In this document: positions 52,936 through 61,870 of the stretch, piece by piece
Position numbering within the stretch: position 1 is the stretch's first letter
How the letters are laid out: each line of letters begins with the position of its first letter
Assembly: GCA_944390735.1 (NCBI GenBank)
Contig: CALXRL010000050.1
Span: forward strand, 1-64,000
DNA length: 64,000 nt
Direction: 5' to 3'
From: an uncultured Victivallales bacterium
Lineage (GTDB): Bacteria > Verrucomicrobiota > Lentisphaeria > Victivallales > UBA1829
Program-made: the position numbers and the translations under genes
The notes under the pieces: generated by a model
The model's database searches: none
Told to the model about the DNA's origin: nothing
What the model saw: only the letters and a program-made list of their open reading frames with translations

Positions 52936-55900
52936 TTATCCGGCTGTCGCGGCAAACAGGCACTGGCCGCTTTTCACCTCGGTTCCGGCAGTGCAGAAGA
53001 CCTGCGTGATTTCGCAGTCGGAGTCTGCCGGGATCGGGATTTCCGTTTTCATGCTTTCCAGAACCGCGAGCACTTCGCCCGCGCGGACCCGGGTCCCCGG
53101 TTTGGCCACGTTCAGCTTCCAGAGACTTCCGGCAACCGGAGAGTAGATGCCGCTTTCCCCGGGTTTCAGAACGGCTTCCTCCCCGGAATCGGAGACTTCC
53201 ACGGCATGACTTTCAAACGAAAGCTGTCCATTGGCGATCCAGCGGGCCTTTTCCTCCTCGAACGCCTGTTTGCGTCTGGTTTCAAAGGCCCGGATGGAAT
53301 CGGCGTTCTCCTCCAGGAACTTCTCATAGGCCCGGATGTCGAAGGTGCTTTTTTCGATGCGCAGGTGATACTTCCCGGCAATGAAGTCCCTCCGGATCCG
53401 CAGAAGCTCATCGGCCGTGACCGGATAGAAGTGGACCTGATCGAAAAAGCGGAGAAGATACGGCTTCCCCTTTTCGAATTCCGCTGTGACCTGGAAACGG
53501 TTCCACATCTGAACGGTCCGTCCGACGAACTGATAGCCGCCGGGGCCTTCCATGCCGTAGACGCACATGTAGGCTCCGCCGATGCCGACCGCGTTTTCCG
53601 GGGTCCACGTCCGCGCGGGATTGTATTTCGTGGTGACCAGTCTGCGCCGCGGATCCAGCGGCGTCGCCACCGGAGCTCCGAGATAGACATCGCCCAGTCC
53701 CATGACAATGTAATTGGCGTCGAACACGATCTTCTGAACCTCGTCCACCGAATCCAGACCGTTGATCCTCCGGATGAACTCGATGTTGTTCGGACAGCAC
53801 CAGGGGGCGCCGGGACGAACCGTGCTGACATATTTCTCAATGGCCAGACGCGTTGCGGGATCGTCCCAGCTCAGCGGGAGATAGACCGTGCGCGTCGGAA
53901 CGGAAACGATCGAATCCTCCTTCAGAGTCTCCGCCAGAGTTCCGATCAGCTTCAGCAGCTCCTTCTGCTCCATCTGCGCCGGATCAAAATGAATCTGAAT
54001 GGAACGGATTCCCGGCGTGAGGTCAAGAATGGCCGGCAGATTCATCTCCTCCAGCTTCAGCATCCATGCGTGGGCGGTGAAGCGGAGACGGAGGTCAATG
54101 ACCGGAGGCCCGAATTCCAGAAGAAGATTCGCATCTCCATCCTGACGGCAGACAATGCGGGACATCGCGTCGGCCTCCCGATGAAATTCCGCCAGAATCG
54201 GGGATCCCGGTTCCTTCTCCGGAAGTTTCGGCGCTTCGCCGGGATCCCGGGCGGGATCCTTCAGAACGGCTTCCAGATGCTCCCGGAGAAGCGACGCCTG
54301 CTCCGGCGTGACGGGACGGAAACGGATCTTGTCGCCGCTGCGGAGCTGTCCGATCTTCCAGAGATCCGCGGTGATCACCGTCGCGGGGCAGACGAAGCCG
54401 CCGAGACTGGGACCGTCCTTTCCCAGAATCACCGGCATGTCCCCGGTGAAGTCGATGGTTCCGACCGCATAGGCGTTGTCGTGGAGGTTGGAGGGATGAA
54501 GTCCGGCTTCCCCGCCGTCCGGCCGCGCCCATTTCGGCTGCGGTCCGATCAGGCGAACGCCTGTCCGGGAGGAGTTGTAATGAACCTCCCATTCGGCGGC
54601 GAAGAACTCCCGGATGTCCTCGTCCGTGAAATAGTCCGGCGCGCCATGGGGGCCGTAGAGAACGGCGATCTCCCACGAAGTGCCGATCTTCGGAAGCGCG
54701 TTCTCCGCCGGAACCAGCGGAAGAGAGCTCTTCCAGTTTCCGATTGAAAGCACATCGCCTGCCGCAAGCGCCCGTCCGCCGTGTCCGCCGAACCGCCCGA
54801 GCGTGAATGTGGAGCGGCTGCCCAAATATTCCGGAACGTCAATGCCGCCGGCAACGGCAAAGTAACAGCGCTGTCCACAGCGCGTGACCCCGATTTTCAG
54901 AACATCGCCCTTGTTTGCCTTCAGCGGAAGATTCCTGTGGATTTCCTTTCCGTTCAGCGTTGCGGGAAACTCTCCGCCGGTCAGCGTGAAGAGCGCATCG
55001 GTGTTGAAGCGGAGGGAGGCTCCGGAAAGAGTCATTTCCAGTCCGGGCGCCTCCGGCGCGTTGCCGACAATCCGGTTCGCCAGCCGGAAGCTGTACGCAT
55101 CCATCGGTCCGGAGGGGGGAACCCCCACCGCCCAGTAGCCGAGACGCCCCGGGTAATCCTGAACCGTGGTCTGCGCCCCCGGCGCAAGAATTTCCAGCGT
55201 CGGCGCCTCGTAGCAGTAGTTTTTCAAAAGCCAGGTGCTGACATTGCCCGTTCGAAACGCTTCGATTCCGAGCACATCGCGCAGCAGCCGGAGATTCGTT
55301 TCAAATCCGGAGATCCTGGTCTTTTGAAGCGCACAGCCTGCTTTCCTGAGCACATCCGACCGGTCGCGTCCCTTTACGATGAGTTTGGCAAGAAGAGGAT
55401 CGTAAAACGCGCTGACTTCGGTTCCGGCCGAGATCCAGGTGTCGCAGCGGACTCCCTCGGGGAAGACGGCTTCCGTCACCAGTCCGCTGGAGGGCTGATA
55501 ATTCTTGCCGGGATCCTCCGCATAGATCCGGAACTCCATGGCGGCTCCGTTCGGAACAAAAATTTCTCCGGGGCGGAAGGGAACCTCGCCCGCGGCCAGT
55601 CTCACCATCCACTCCACCAGGTCGATCCCGAACACCGATTCCGTGACGCCGTGTTCCACCTGGAGGCGCGTGTTGACTTCCAGAAAATAGAAGCGGTCCG
55701 CATCGGAGTCGTAAATGAACTCGACCGTTCCCGCGGAACGGTAGGCGACTCCTTCCCCCAGACGGCGGGCCGCCTCCTGAAGCGCCTCCCGGGTTGCCGA
55801 GGGCAGATTCGGAGCCGGCGTCTCTTCGATCACCTTCTGGTTGCGGCGCTGAACGGAGCAGTCGCGCTCGCCCAGGATGGCAACCGCGCCTTTGCCGTCG

Positions 55901-56541
55901 CCGAAGATCTGAACCTCCACGTGACGGGCCCGCTCAATGTATTTTTCCAGAAAGAGTCCGGACTCCTTGAAATGGTTTCTGCTGAGTCTTCCGATCCGTT
56001 CAAACCCCTCCTCCAGCTCGGACTTCTTCCGGCAGATGCACATGCCGATTCCTCCGCCTCCGGCGGTGCTTTTCAGCATGACCGGATAGCCGATTTTTTC
56101 CGCGGCGGCGATGGCTTCCTCAGGCGAATTAAGCAGTCCGCTGCCCGGAACAAGCGGCACTTTCCAGCATTCCGCAAGTTCGCGGGCCTTGTGTTTCAGC
56201 CCGAAATCGACAAGCTGTTCCGGCGTCGGGCCGATGAATTCGATTCCGCGTTCCGAGCAGAGTCGGGCGAAATCGGCGTTTTCACTCAGAAATCCGTATC
56301 CGGGGTGGATCGCCTGCGCACCGGTCTGACGGGCGGCGGAAAGAATCGCCTCCACATTCAGATAACTCTCCGAAGGCGCGGCCGGTCCGATCCGCACGGC
56401 CTCGTCGGCGAGCAGCACATGGGCCGCCGTCGCGTCGGGGTCCGAATAGACCGCGACCGATCCGATCCCCATTTTTTTCAGAGTCCGGATGATGCGGCAC
56501 GCAATCTCGCCGCGATTTGCTATCAGGACTTTTGTAAACAT
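52936..56541 (-). CDS. Biotin-dependent urea/guanidine carboxylase
   Basis: 1201 residues in the order of bacterial urea carboxylases. Biotin carboxylase, ~1-450 (KVLIANRGEIACRIIRTLKKMGIGSVAVYSD, KSTAGGGGIGM, FLEVNTRLQVEHGVTE). KipA/AHS2-like and KipI/AHS1-like carboxyltransferase domain, ~455-1040 (GRLGYWAVGVPPSGPMDAYSFR, ARTWTPENAVGIGGAYMCVYG). Biotinyl domain at the end with Lys in LAVLESMKTEIPIP. ATP + bicarbonate carboxylate the substrate. The linked DUF1989 genes indicate that the true substrate is guanidine (giving carboxyguanidine) rather than urea; that distinction rests on context. It follows the DUF1989 genes by 6 bp, with AGGAG before the ATG. Confidence 0.93.
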   Translation of the reverse strand: MFTKVLIANRGEIACRIIRTLKKMGIGSVAVYSDPDATAAHVLLADEAVRIGPAAPSESYLNVEAILSAARQTGAQAIHPGYGFLSENADFARLCSERGIEFIGPTPEQLVDFGLKHKARELAECWKVPLVPGSGLLNSPEEAIAAAEKIGYPVMLKSTAGGGGIGMCICRKKSELEEGFERIGRLSRNHFKESGLFLEKYIERARHVEVQIFGDGKGAVAILGERDCSVQRRNQKVIEETPAPNLPSATREALQEAARRLGEGVAYRSAGTVEFIYDSDADRFYFLEVNTRLQVEHGVTESVFGIDLVEWMVRLAAGEVPFRPGEIFVPNGAAMEFRIYAEDPGKNYQPSSGLVTEAVFPEGVRCDTWISAGTEVSAFYDPLLAKLIVKGRDRSDVLRKAGCALQKTRISGFETNLRLLRDVLGIEAFRTGNVSTWLLKNYCYEAPTLEILAPGAQTTVQDYPGRLGYWAVGVPPSGPMDAYSFRLANRIVGNAPEAPGLEMTLSGASLRFNTDALFTLTGGEFPATLNGKEIHRNLPLKANKGDVLKIGVTRCGQRCYFAVAGGIDVPEYLGSRSTFTLGRFGGHGGRALAAGDVLSIGNWKSSLPLVPAENALPKIGTSWEIAVLYGPHGAPDYFTDEDIREFFAAEWEVHYNSSRTGVRLIGPQPKWARPDGGEAGLHPSNLHDNAYAVGTIDFTGDMPVILGKDGPSLGGFVCPATVITADLWKIGQLRSGDKIRFRPVTPEQASLLREHLEAVLKDPARDPGEAPKLPEKEPGSPILAEFHREADAMSRIVCRQDGDANLLLEFGPPVIDLRLRFTAHAWMLKLEEMNLPAILDLTPGIRSIQIHFDPAQMEQKELLKLIGTLAETLKEDSIVSVPTRTVYLPLSWDDPATRLAIEKYVSTVRPGAPWCCPNNIEFIRRINGLDSVDEVQKIVFDANYIVMGLGDVYLGAPVATPLDPRRRLVTTKYNPARTWTPENAVGIGGAYMCVYGMEGPGGYQFVGRTVQMWNRFQVTAEFEKGKPYLLRFFDQVHFYPVTADELLRIRRDFIAGKYHLRIEKSTFDIRAYEKFLEENADSIRAFETRRKQAFEEEKARWIANGQLSFESHAVEVSDSGEEAVLKPGESGIYSPVAGSLWKLNVAKPGTRVRAGEVLAVLESMKTEIPIPADSDCEITQVFCTAGTEVKSGQCLFAATAG

Positions 56542-56547
56542 GGTTTC

Positions 56548-57198
56548 TTACTCCTGTTTCCCCCAGATGACCATTTCGACCGGAGTCGGATTGTAGTCGT
56601 TGCAGGGGTTGTTCAGCTGGGCACAGTTCGAGACGAGGATCACCACGTCCATCTCCGCAAGAAGATCAACGTATTTTCCCGGACCGGAAATGCCGTCGGC
56701 AAATTCCAGACGGCCGTTCCCGTCCAGGAGAACCTTCGTGAAGAAATTCAGATTGCACGTCTGGTCGCGCTTGCTCATTCCGGGCGTTTCCAGAAAGTTC
56801 CGGACAAATGTGTCCCGGCAGCTGTGCATATAACGCGTTTTGTCTGTATAGCGGATGGTGTTGCCTTCCGCTGAGCAGCCGCTTCCGAGCGTATCGTGCT
56901 CTCCGCAGGTGTCGGCGACCACCCGGAGCATGACATGGTCATCGTTCGACCGGATCTCCGTCCCGAGTTCGATCAGCGCCTTTTTCTGCGCGGCGAGCGT
57001 GTTGTTCACATTGTAGCGCTCCGCCGGATCGGCGGCGTTGTAGATGAGCATGTCCACCGACTGGTTCCCGCAGAGATCAATGATCCGCAGGATCTCGCCT
57101 TTCCGGAGCGTGTGCATCCAGCCGGTTCCCGCCTTGACGCGTTCGGAATAGATGGCTTCCTCCCGGAGCCTTGGAACATCCAGCAGTTTGTCATTCAT
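56548..57198 (-). CDS. DUF1989 protein, second UAAP2-type copy (carboxyguanidine deiminase subunit-like)
   Basis: 216 residues. Very similar throughout to the next gene upstream (57214-57858), sharing RSNDDHVMLRVVADTCG, DTLGS, NLNFF, FADGIS and QLNNPCN; clearly a tandem duplicate. DUF1989 'urea amidolyase-associated' proteins have been reassigned as subunits of carboxyguanidine deiminase, which turns carboxyguanidine into allophanate and ammonia. The conserved DTCGxHD and following Cys are candidate metal or catalytic residues (inference). AGGAG lies before the ATG. Most clusters have one UAAP1 and one UAAP2, so this extra copy is unusual. Confidence 0.85.
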   Translation of the reverse strand: MNDKLLDVPRLREEAIYSERVKAGTGWMHTLRKGEILRIIDLCGNQSVDMLIYNAADPAERYNVNNTLAAQKKALIELGTEIRSNDDHVMLRVVADTCGEHDTLGSGCSAEGNTIRYTDKTRYMHSCRDTFVRNFLETPGMSKRDQTCNLNFFTKVLLDGNGRLEFADGISGPGKYVDLLAEMDVVILVSNCAQLNNPCNDYNPTPVEMVIWGKQE

Positions 57199-57213
57199 GG
57201 AACGGCCGCTCCT

Positions 57214-57858
57214 TTACTTGTCCCACACGATCATTTTCACCGGCGTCGGATCGTAGCCGTTGCAGGGGTTGTTCAGCTGCGGACAATTCGATACCAGAAC
57301 GATGACATTCATCGTTGCTTCCAGTTCAATATATTTCCCGGGAGAGGAGATACCGTCGGCAAAGTTGAGACGGCCCTCCGCATCCAGCGGTACGTACATG
57401 AAGAAATTCAGGTTGTTGACCTGATCCCGCTTGTCCATTCCGGGGATCGCGAGAAGTTTCGCCAGAAAGGTCTCGCGGCAGGCGTGCATGTAGCGCGTGT
57501 GGAATCCGTAGCGGATCATGTTGCTTTCGCAGGAGCAGGCGCTTCCGAGCGTGTCGTGATCGCCGCAGGTGTCGGCGACCACCCGGAGCATGACATGATC
57601 GTCATTGGAACGAAGTTCCGTGCCCACGCCGACCAGCGCGTTCTTCTGCGCTTGAACGGTCTGCTGCACGCTGTACCGTTCATAAATGTCGTCGGCGTTG
57701 TAGAAAATCGTATCCACCGCCTGATTGCCGTTGAGGTCGACGATTCGCAGAACCTGTCCTTTTTTCACCGTGTGCATCCATCCGGCGCCGGCCTTGACCG
57801 TTTCCACATAGACAGCATCCGATTCTTTGCGATTGCTTTCCCGATATTCCGTAACCAT
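57214..57858 (-). CDS. DUF1989 protein, UAAP2-type (carboxyguanidine deiminase subunit)
   Basis: 214 residues. Contains KAGAGWMHTVKKGQVLRIVD, GNQAVDTIFYNADD, VVADTCGDHDTLGSACSCESN and FFMYVPLDAEGRLNFADGIS, the UAAP2 form of DUF1989. Paired with the UAAP1-type gene 9 bp upstream it should form the heteromeric deiminase acting on the carboxylase product. GAGGTGATGAG precedes the ATG. Cytoplasmic. Confidence 0.88.
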   Translation of the reverse strand: MVTEYRESNRKESDAVYVETVKAGAGWMHTVKKGQVLRIVDLNGNQAVDTIFYNADDIYERYSVQQTVQAQKNALVGVGTELRSNDDHVMLRVVADTCGDHDTLGSACSCESNMIRYGFHTRYMHACRETFLAKLLAIPGMDKRDQVNNLNFFMYVPLDAEGRLNFADGISSPGKYIELEATMNVIVLVSNCPQLNNPCNGYDPTPVKMIVWDK

Positions 57859-57867
57859 CTCATCACC

Positions 57868-58593
57868 TCATGCGTTGTAAAGTTCAGTTGCAAGGAAGCC
57901 GCGTTCGTTTTCGGGGCACCAGGTGAAACAGGGATCCTCTTTTGTGCCGGGCTCGCAGCGATACAGGGTGGCCTTGATGGGTTTGCGCGGATACTCCCCG
58001 GTCGGATTGAGCGGATGCATTCCCGTGTCAAGAATGACCAGCGTGTCGATTTCCGCTCGCAGATCCACGTAGTCGCCGGCCTTGGAGTTGTTTTCCACAA
58101 AGGTCATTGCGCCTTTCTCGTCAACGATGACTTTGGAAAAGAAGTTGATGATTTCCGTGAAATCGCGTTTTGTCATGCCATGTTTCCCCAGTTCGACCAG
58201 AAGGGAGTCGTAGCCATTGCGGTAGAAGTCGTTGTGGGCCTCCTGATACTCCTTCTTGCCGAATTTCTTCTCGATCAGCGATGCGTGGGCGCAGCCGCAG
58301 AGCATGTCGTGCCAGCCGCAGGTGTCCTCGGGAACGCTCATGAGGATGCGTCCCATGTCCGAATAGATGCAGCAGTTTTTCGTCAGACGGCAGATGTGCT
58401 GGATCTTCAGCGTGTCGCCCAGATTGAAGCGCTCCGAAAAATTCGCCGCATTGTAAAACATGGCCGAGACGTTGCCGCCGCCTTCCAGATCGGTCAGGCG
58501 GAGCGCTTGTCCGCGCCGGACGACCCTGGAGTAGTTCCAGCCTCCCGCTATGATGTTCTCCGTAATGATTTTGGAAGAGATGTCGCTGTTCAT
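57868..58593 (-). CDS. DUF1989 protein, UAAP1-type (carboxyguanidine deiminase subunit)
   Basis: 241 residues; longer than the UAAP2-type copies and with the C-terminal extension typical of UAAP1 (PCFTWCPENERGFLATELYNA). Motifs are GGNVSAMFYNAANFSERFN, VPEDTCGWHDMLCGC and INFFSKVIVDEKGAMTFVEN. Partner subunit of the UAAP2-type proteins in carboxyguanidine deiminase. It lies 28 bp after the ABC ATPase gene in the same operon. Confidence 0.88.
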   Translation of the reverse strand: MNSDISSKIITENIIAGGWNYSRVVRRGQALRLTDLEGGGNVSAMFYNAANFSERFNLGDTLKIQHICRLTKNCCIYSDMGRILMSVPEDTCGWHDMLCGCAHASLIEKKFGKKEYQEAHNDFYRNGYDSLLVELGKHGMTKRDFTEIINFFSKVIVDEKGAMTFVENNSKAGDYVDLRAEIDTLVILDTGMHPLNPTGEYPRKPIKATLYRCEPGTKEDPCFTWCPENERGFLATELYNA

Positions 58594-58621
58594 GATGATG
58601 CCTCCTTTTTATCCTTTATTC

Positions 58622-59521
58622 TTAAAGGTGTGTTTTATCGCCAACCATATTGATAATCTGAAAGTCGCACCGGTCCTCACGTTTGACCGGGGGACGTATC
58701 AGCTTGTCGATGTGCTCCCGCGTCGCCAGAAATTCCGGTTCCAGAAGCATCCGGGAGAGTCGCGGCCGCGCAACCGGAACCTCAATGAGTTCGTTTATTT
58801 CCCCCGGATTCGCCTTCAGCGCCAGAATCCGGTCGGAGAGATAGACCGCCTCGTCCAGATCGTGCGTCACGAAAATGATCGTGATGTCGATGTTCCGCCA
58901 GACCTCCAGCAGATAATTCTGCATCTGCGTCCGGGTCTGGGCATCGAGAGCGCCGAAGGGCTCATCCATCAGCAGCACGCGCGGCTGGGGCACAAGCGCC
59001 CGGGCGATCGCCACACGCTGCTGCATCCCGCCGGAAAGCTGACGCGGATAGTAATCGGCGTATTTTCCCAGTCCGATGATGTCCAGCCACTGCAGCGCCA
59101 CGTTTTCGGCGGTGTCGCGGTCCTTTCCGATGGATTCCAGGCCGAACATCACGTTTCCACAGACCGTCAGCCACGGAAACAGCGTGTATTTCTGAAACAC
59201 CATTCCCCGTTCGGCTCCGGGACTGACCACCGGTTTCCCATCCAGCAGAATCTCGCCGGACGTGGCGCTTTCCAGACCCGTGAGAATGCGGATCAGTGTC
59301 GATTTGCCGCATCCGGACGGTCCGATGATGGAGAGAAACTCCCGGCTGTGCACCTGAAAGGAGATGTCCTTCAGAACCGTGTGCTCCCCGCCATCGGAGG
59401 TCGGGAAGCGCTTGAAGACGTTCCGTCCTTCCAGAATCACGGGACGGGCTGCAATCCGGTCGAGCCGTTCCCGAACCTCGGGCGTCATTCGTTTGTAATC
59501 AGGCAAGGTGGCGCTGTTCAT
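58622..59521 (-). CDS. ABC transporter ATP-binding protein, nitrate/sulfonate/taurine type
   Basis: 299 residues. Walker [15 protein letters not shown]-loop [14 protein letters not shown], signature [15 protein letters not shown], Walker [14 protein letters not shown]-loop [13 protein letters not shown]: the SsuB/TauB/NrtD pattern. The ATG at 59521 has AGGAGG upstream and overlaps the permease gene end by 23 bp. Energises import of the operon's nitrogen substrate, presumably guanidine or a related compound. Confidence 0.93.
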   Translation of the reverse strand: MNSATLPDYKRMTPEVRERLDRIAARPVILEGRNVFKRFPTSDGGEHTVLKDISFQVHSREFLSIIGPSGCGKSTLIRILTGLESATSGEILLDGKPVVSPGAERGMVFQKYTLFPWLTVCGNVMFGLESIGKDRDTAENVALQWLDIIGLGKYADYYPRQLSGGMQQRVAIARALVPQPRVLLMDEPFGALDAQTRTQMQNYLLEVWRNIDITIIFVTHDLDEAVYLSDRILALKANPGEINELIEVPVARPRLSRMLLEPEFLATREHIDKLIRPPVKREDRCDFQIINMVGDKTHL

Positions 59522-60575
59522 AGCGTTTCCTCCTTTCTTCTTTGGGAAGAACGATGGAAAAGACCCGGTCGCGCGGACCGAAAATCTCTTCCGCCGCGCG
59601 GTAGAGCATTCCTTTGCAGCCGCTCTCCCACGGGAAGATCTGCCGTCCCAGCCAGGCAAGGAACATGTCGCATGCCAGCCCGATGCAGCCGATCAGAATG
59701 ATCGCCGCGTAGACATTGGCAAAATCGCGGTATTTCGCCTGCTGATTGATGAACCAGCTGATCCCGGAACTGGTCCCGACAACTTCCGCGACAATCAGAT
59801 ACGTCCACGCCCATCCGAGCAGGATCCGCATGTCCTTGTACAGCCGCGGAAGAACATCCGGAATGATGACTTTCAGAAGAATTCTGCGTCTGGAGGCGCC
59901 CAGCGTCTCCGCCGCCTCGATCAGTCCTCCGTCCGCGCTCCGGGTCGTGTTGGCAACCATCGGAAGCTGCTGGAAAAAGGTCCCGATAAAGATGATCGCT
60001 ATCTTCGGCGCGTCGTTGATCCCGAGAATCGCCACGCACAGCGTCGCAAACACCGGCGCGGGAAAGTAGCGGAAAAATTCAATGAACGGTTCTATCAGCT
60101 TCTCAAAAAACGGAAACGTTCCGCACAGAATCCCCAGCGGGACTCCGAAAAGCGAGGAGATCAGAAAGCCGAGAAACACAATCCGGATGCTGTGCCCGAT
60201 GCTCTCATGAAACCAGCTGTCTCCGGCCCGGCGCGGCGGCGTCAGAAAGGCGGTGACCAGCGCTTTCGCCACCTGATGAGGCGCCGGAAGATACGTCGGA
60301 TTCGCCCGCTCTCCCTTCATGACCGCTTCCCCGGCGGAGGAAAGTTCCTTGTTTTCCCGTTCGAATGCGCTTCGCTCAATCAGATCCCCTCTGGCGCACA
60401 GAAAGCTGTCTCCCGAGTCCGTCACCCGCACCAGCGGGTGATAGAGAAAGGGCACATAGCTCACCAGGCACCAGAGAAGGAGCGGAAGAGCAAAGGAGCA
60501 TACCAGGAGAATGTATTCCTGACGTTTCGTCAGCGCTTTGCGTATGGCGAAACAGCTTCCGTTATGGTTCTTCAT
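59499..60575 (-). CDS. ABC transporter permease, SsuC/TauC type with a long N-terminal periplasmic segment
   Basis: 358 residues, about 80-100 longer than usual SsuC/TauC permeases. After the first helix ([20 protein letters not shown]) comes an extra hydrophilic ~75-residue segment ([19 protein letters not shown]...[12 protein letters not shown]) before the standard core. The EAA loop reads [27 protein letters not shown]. The ATG at 60575 is preferred over an upstream GTG because GGAGG lies 8 bases before it. The C-terminal tail is also long and basic. It lies between the binding protein and ATPase genes. Confidence 0.9.
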   Translation of the reverse strand: MKNHNGSCFAIRKALTKRQEYILLVCSFALPLLLWCLVSYVPFLYHPLVRVTDSGDSFLCARGDLIERSAFERENKELSSAGEAVMKGERANPTYLPAPHQVAKALVTAFLTPPRRAGDSWFHESIGHSIRIVFLGFLISSLFGVPLGILCGTFPFFEKLIEPFIEFFRYFPAPVFATLCVAILGINDAPKIAIIFIGTFFQQLPMVANTTRSADGGLIEAAETLGASRRRILLKVIIPDVLPRLYKDMRILLGWAWTYLIVAEVVGTSSGISWFINQQAKYRDFANVYAAIILIGCIGLACDMFLAWLGRQIFPWESGCKGMLYRAAEEIFGPRDRVFSIVLPKEERRKRYEQRHLA

Positions 60576-60605
60576 GATTGTTGCCTCCACTTGTCCCGTT
60601 TTGTC

Positions 60606-61598
60606 TTACTTCTTCGCATTCAGAAACTTGCGTGTAAACAGAGGCGTGATGTGACGGGTGATGTCAACATTCTTCTTGTACACCTTGTTCTCCACAAAGA
60701 ATTTGTCGACGATCCGGGAGGAACCGTAAACCGAAGAGAAGCCGTCGCCTTTCTGGAAATGTTTCAGAGCCTCCGCCGCCGTCAGGAAGCGGGTGCCGTC
60801 GATGTATCCGGCATACTTTTTCGCGGGAACACCGACTCGCGCCGCCATGATTTTGATCGCTTCCGGCCGTGTCTTCGGATCGTTCAGGAACGCGATCACG
60901 TCATACCAGGCCGCGACCACTTTCTGCCACTGGTCGCGATGCTTCATCAGACTTTCCGTGGAGACCGCGAGTGTATCGTAAATGATGCCCGGTTCATCCG
61001 CGCTGGTGTAGACGGTCGTGGACCCTTTCACCACTTCGAGGGCGTTTCCGGAATGAGGCTGCCATGCGACCACGGCGTCGACTTCTCCGGTTTCGAGAAT
61101 CTGCGCGGCCTGATGGGTCGGCATATTTACCAGTTTCACGTCGGACTCCTTCAACCCGTTCCTGGTCAGGGCGTTAATCAGAAGCGCGTGGCTCAGACAG
61201 CCGAATTCCACGCCGATCTTTTTCCCTTTCAGATCCTTGACCGAACGGATGCCCGGCCGCGCCACAATCTTGTCGTTTCCATTGCTGTAATCATTGATCA
61301 GGATGATTACGTTTTTGGCTCCGGTGGCATTGAGCACCATCGCATCGCCGTTGGAGATTCCGACCGCGTCGATTTTTCCGACGGAGAACGCTTCAATGGA
61401 CGGCCCGTATTCAAACCATTCCAGTTTGACCTTGACGCCATGCTTTTGAAAGAATCCTTTCTTTTCTGCGATCTCCCAGGCGGTCCAGCCCGGCCAGTCG
61501 CTGTAGCCGATTCGGAGCGTGGGCTGCTCCGCGGCAAGCAGAATCATGGACATGGCCCCTGTCAGAATTCCGGCGAGTGTGGTTTTCAAAAAGTTCAT
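60606..61598 (-). CDS. ABC transporter substrate-binding protein, NMT1/SsuA-like
   Basis: 330 residues with a signal peptide (TLAGILTGAMSMILLAA). The mature start LRIGYSDWPGWTAWEIAEKKGFFQKHGV is the NMT1/SsuA-type pattern, followed by DAVGISNGDAMVLNATG and VKDLKGKKIGVEFGCLSHALL. In the periplasm it would deliver the small nitrogen compound to the permease. First gene of the ~11-kb operon. AAGGAGG precedes the ATG, and a -24/-12 promoter match lies ~46-61 bp upstream. Confidence 0.92.
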   Translation of the reverse strand: MNFLKTTLAGILTGAMSMILLAAEQPTLRIGYSDWPGWTAWEIAEKKGFFQKHGVKVKLEWFEYGPSIEAFSVGKIDAVGISNGDAMVLNATGAKNVIILINDYSNGNDKIVARPGIRSVKDLKGKKIGVEFGCLSHALLINALTRNGLKESDVKLVNMPTHQAAQILETGEVDAVVAWQPHSGNALEVVKGSTTVYTSADEPGIIYDTLAVSTESLMKHRDQWQKVVAAWYDVIAFLNDPKTRPEAIKIMAARVGVPAKKYAGYIDGTRFLTAAEALKHFQKGDGFSSVYGSSRIVDKFFVENKVYKKNVDITRHITPLFTRKFLNAKK

Positions 61599-61613
61599 CG
61601 TGCACCTCCTTGC

Positions 61614-61642
61614 TACCTTGAGCGGTTGTTTGCTTCAAGGTA
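61614..61642. promoter_or_regulatory. Inverted repeat across the predicted transcription start (operator candidate)
   Basis: TACCTTGA (61614-61621) and TCAAGGTA (61635-61642) are perfect 8-bp arms around 13 bases. With +1 predicted near 61632 the repeat straddles the start site, a position suited to a repressor. Confidence 0.6.
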
Positions 61643-61659
61643 AGCAGAATTGATGCCAA
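61642..61659 (-). promoter_or_regulatory. Sigma-54 (-24/-12) promoter of the guanidine/urea-type operon
   Basis: On the minus strand TTGGCATCAATTCTGCTT (61659-61642) has the invariant GG (61657-61656) and GC (61645-61644) exactly 10 bases apart, as in RpoN promoters. It lies ~45 bp upstream of the first gene. No sigma-70 elements of similar quality were seen. Nitrogen-limitation control would fit the gene content. Confidence 0.6.
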
Positions 61660-61709
61660 TTCATCGCCGAGTTCAGTTCCAACTCCTGAAAGGGGAAAAA
61701 GTTACATTT

Positions 61710-61726
61710 TTGTCGTTTCGCGACAA
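61710..61726. promoter_or_regulatory. Palindrome upstream of the -24/-12 promoter (activator site candidate)
   Basis: TTGTCG (61710-61715) and CGACAA (61721-61726) around 5 bases, ~55 bp upstream of the -24 element, where an enhancer-binding activator of a sigma-54 promoter could sit. Confidence 0.4.
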
Positions 61727-61780
61727 GGCCGGATCGCAATTTTGTTTCAACGCCGGAACAATGGCGGAACAACGGCGTGA

Positions 61781-61816
61781 AAAAAACGGCGGACCGGTTG
61801 TTCCGATCCGCCGTTT
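61781..61816 (-). terminator. Intrinsic terminator of the GH-A hydrolase gene
   Basis: On the minus strand a 10-bp stem (right arm TCCGCCGTTT at 61807-61816, left arm AAACGGCGGA at 61784-61793, 13-base loop) continues into a run of six T. It lies 54 bp beyond the stop at 61871. Confidence 0.8.
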
Positions 61817-61870
61817 CGTCTGGAAAGAGGGGAAGGAAGAACGTCCTCTTTCCGAAAAGAGGCTGCTTTG

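Noticed and set aside
61599..61780. Guanidine-I (ykkC) riboswitch expected before a guanidine operon
   Set aside because: The leader between the predicted start and the first gene is only ~30 nt and lacks the conserved ykkC sequence blocks. A -24/-12 promoter and DNA palindromes are seen instead.
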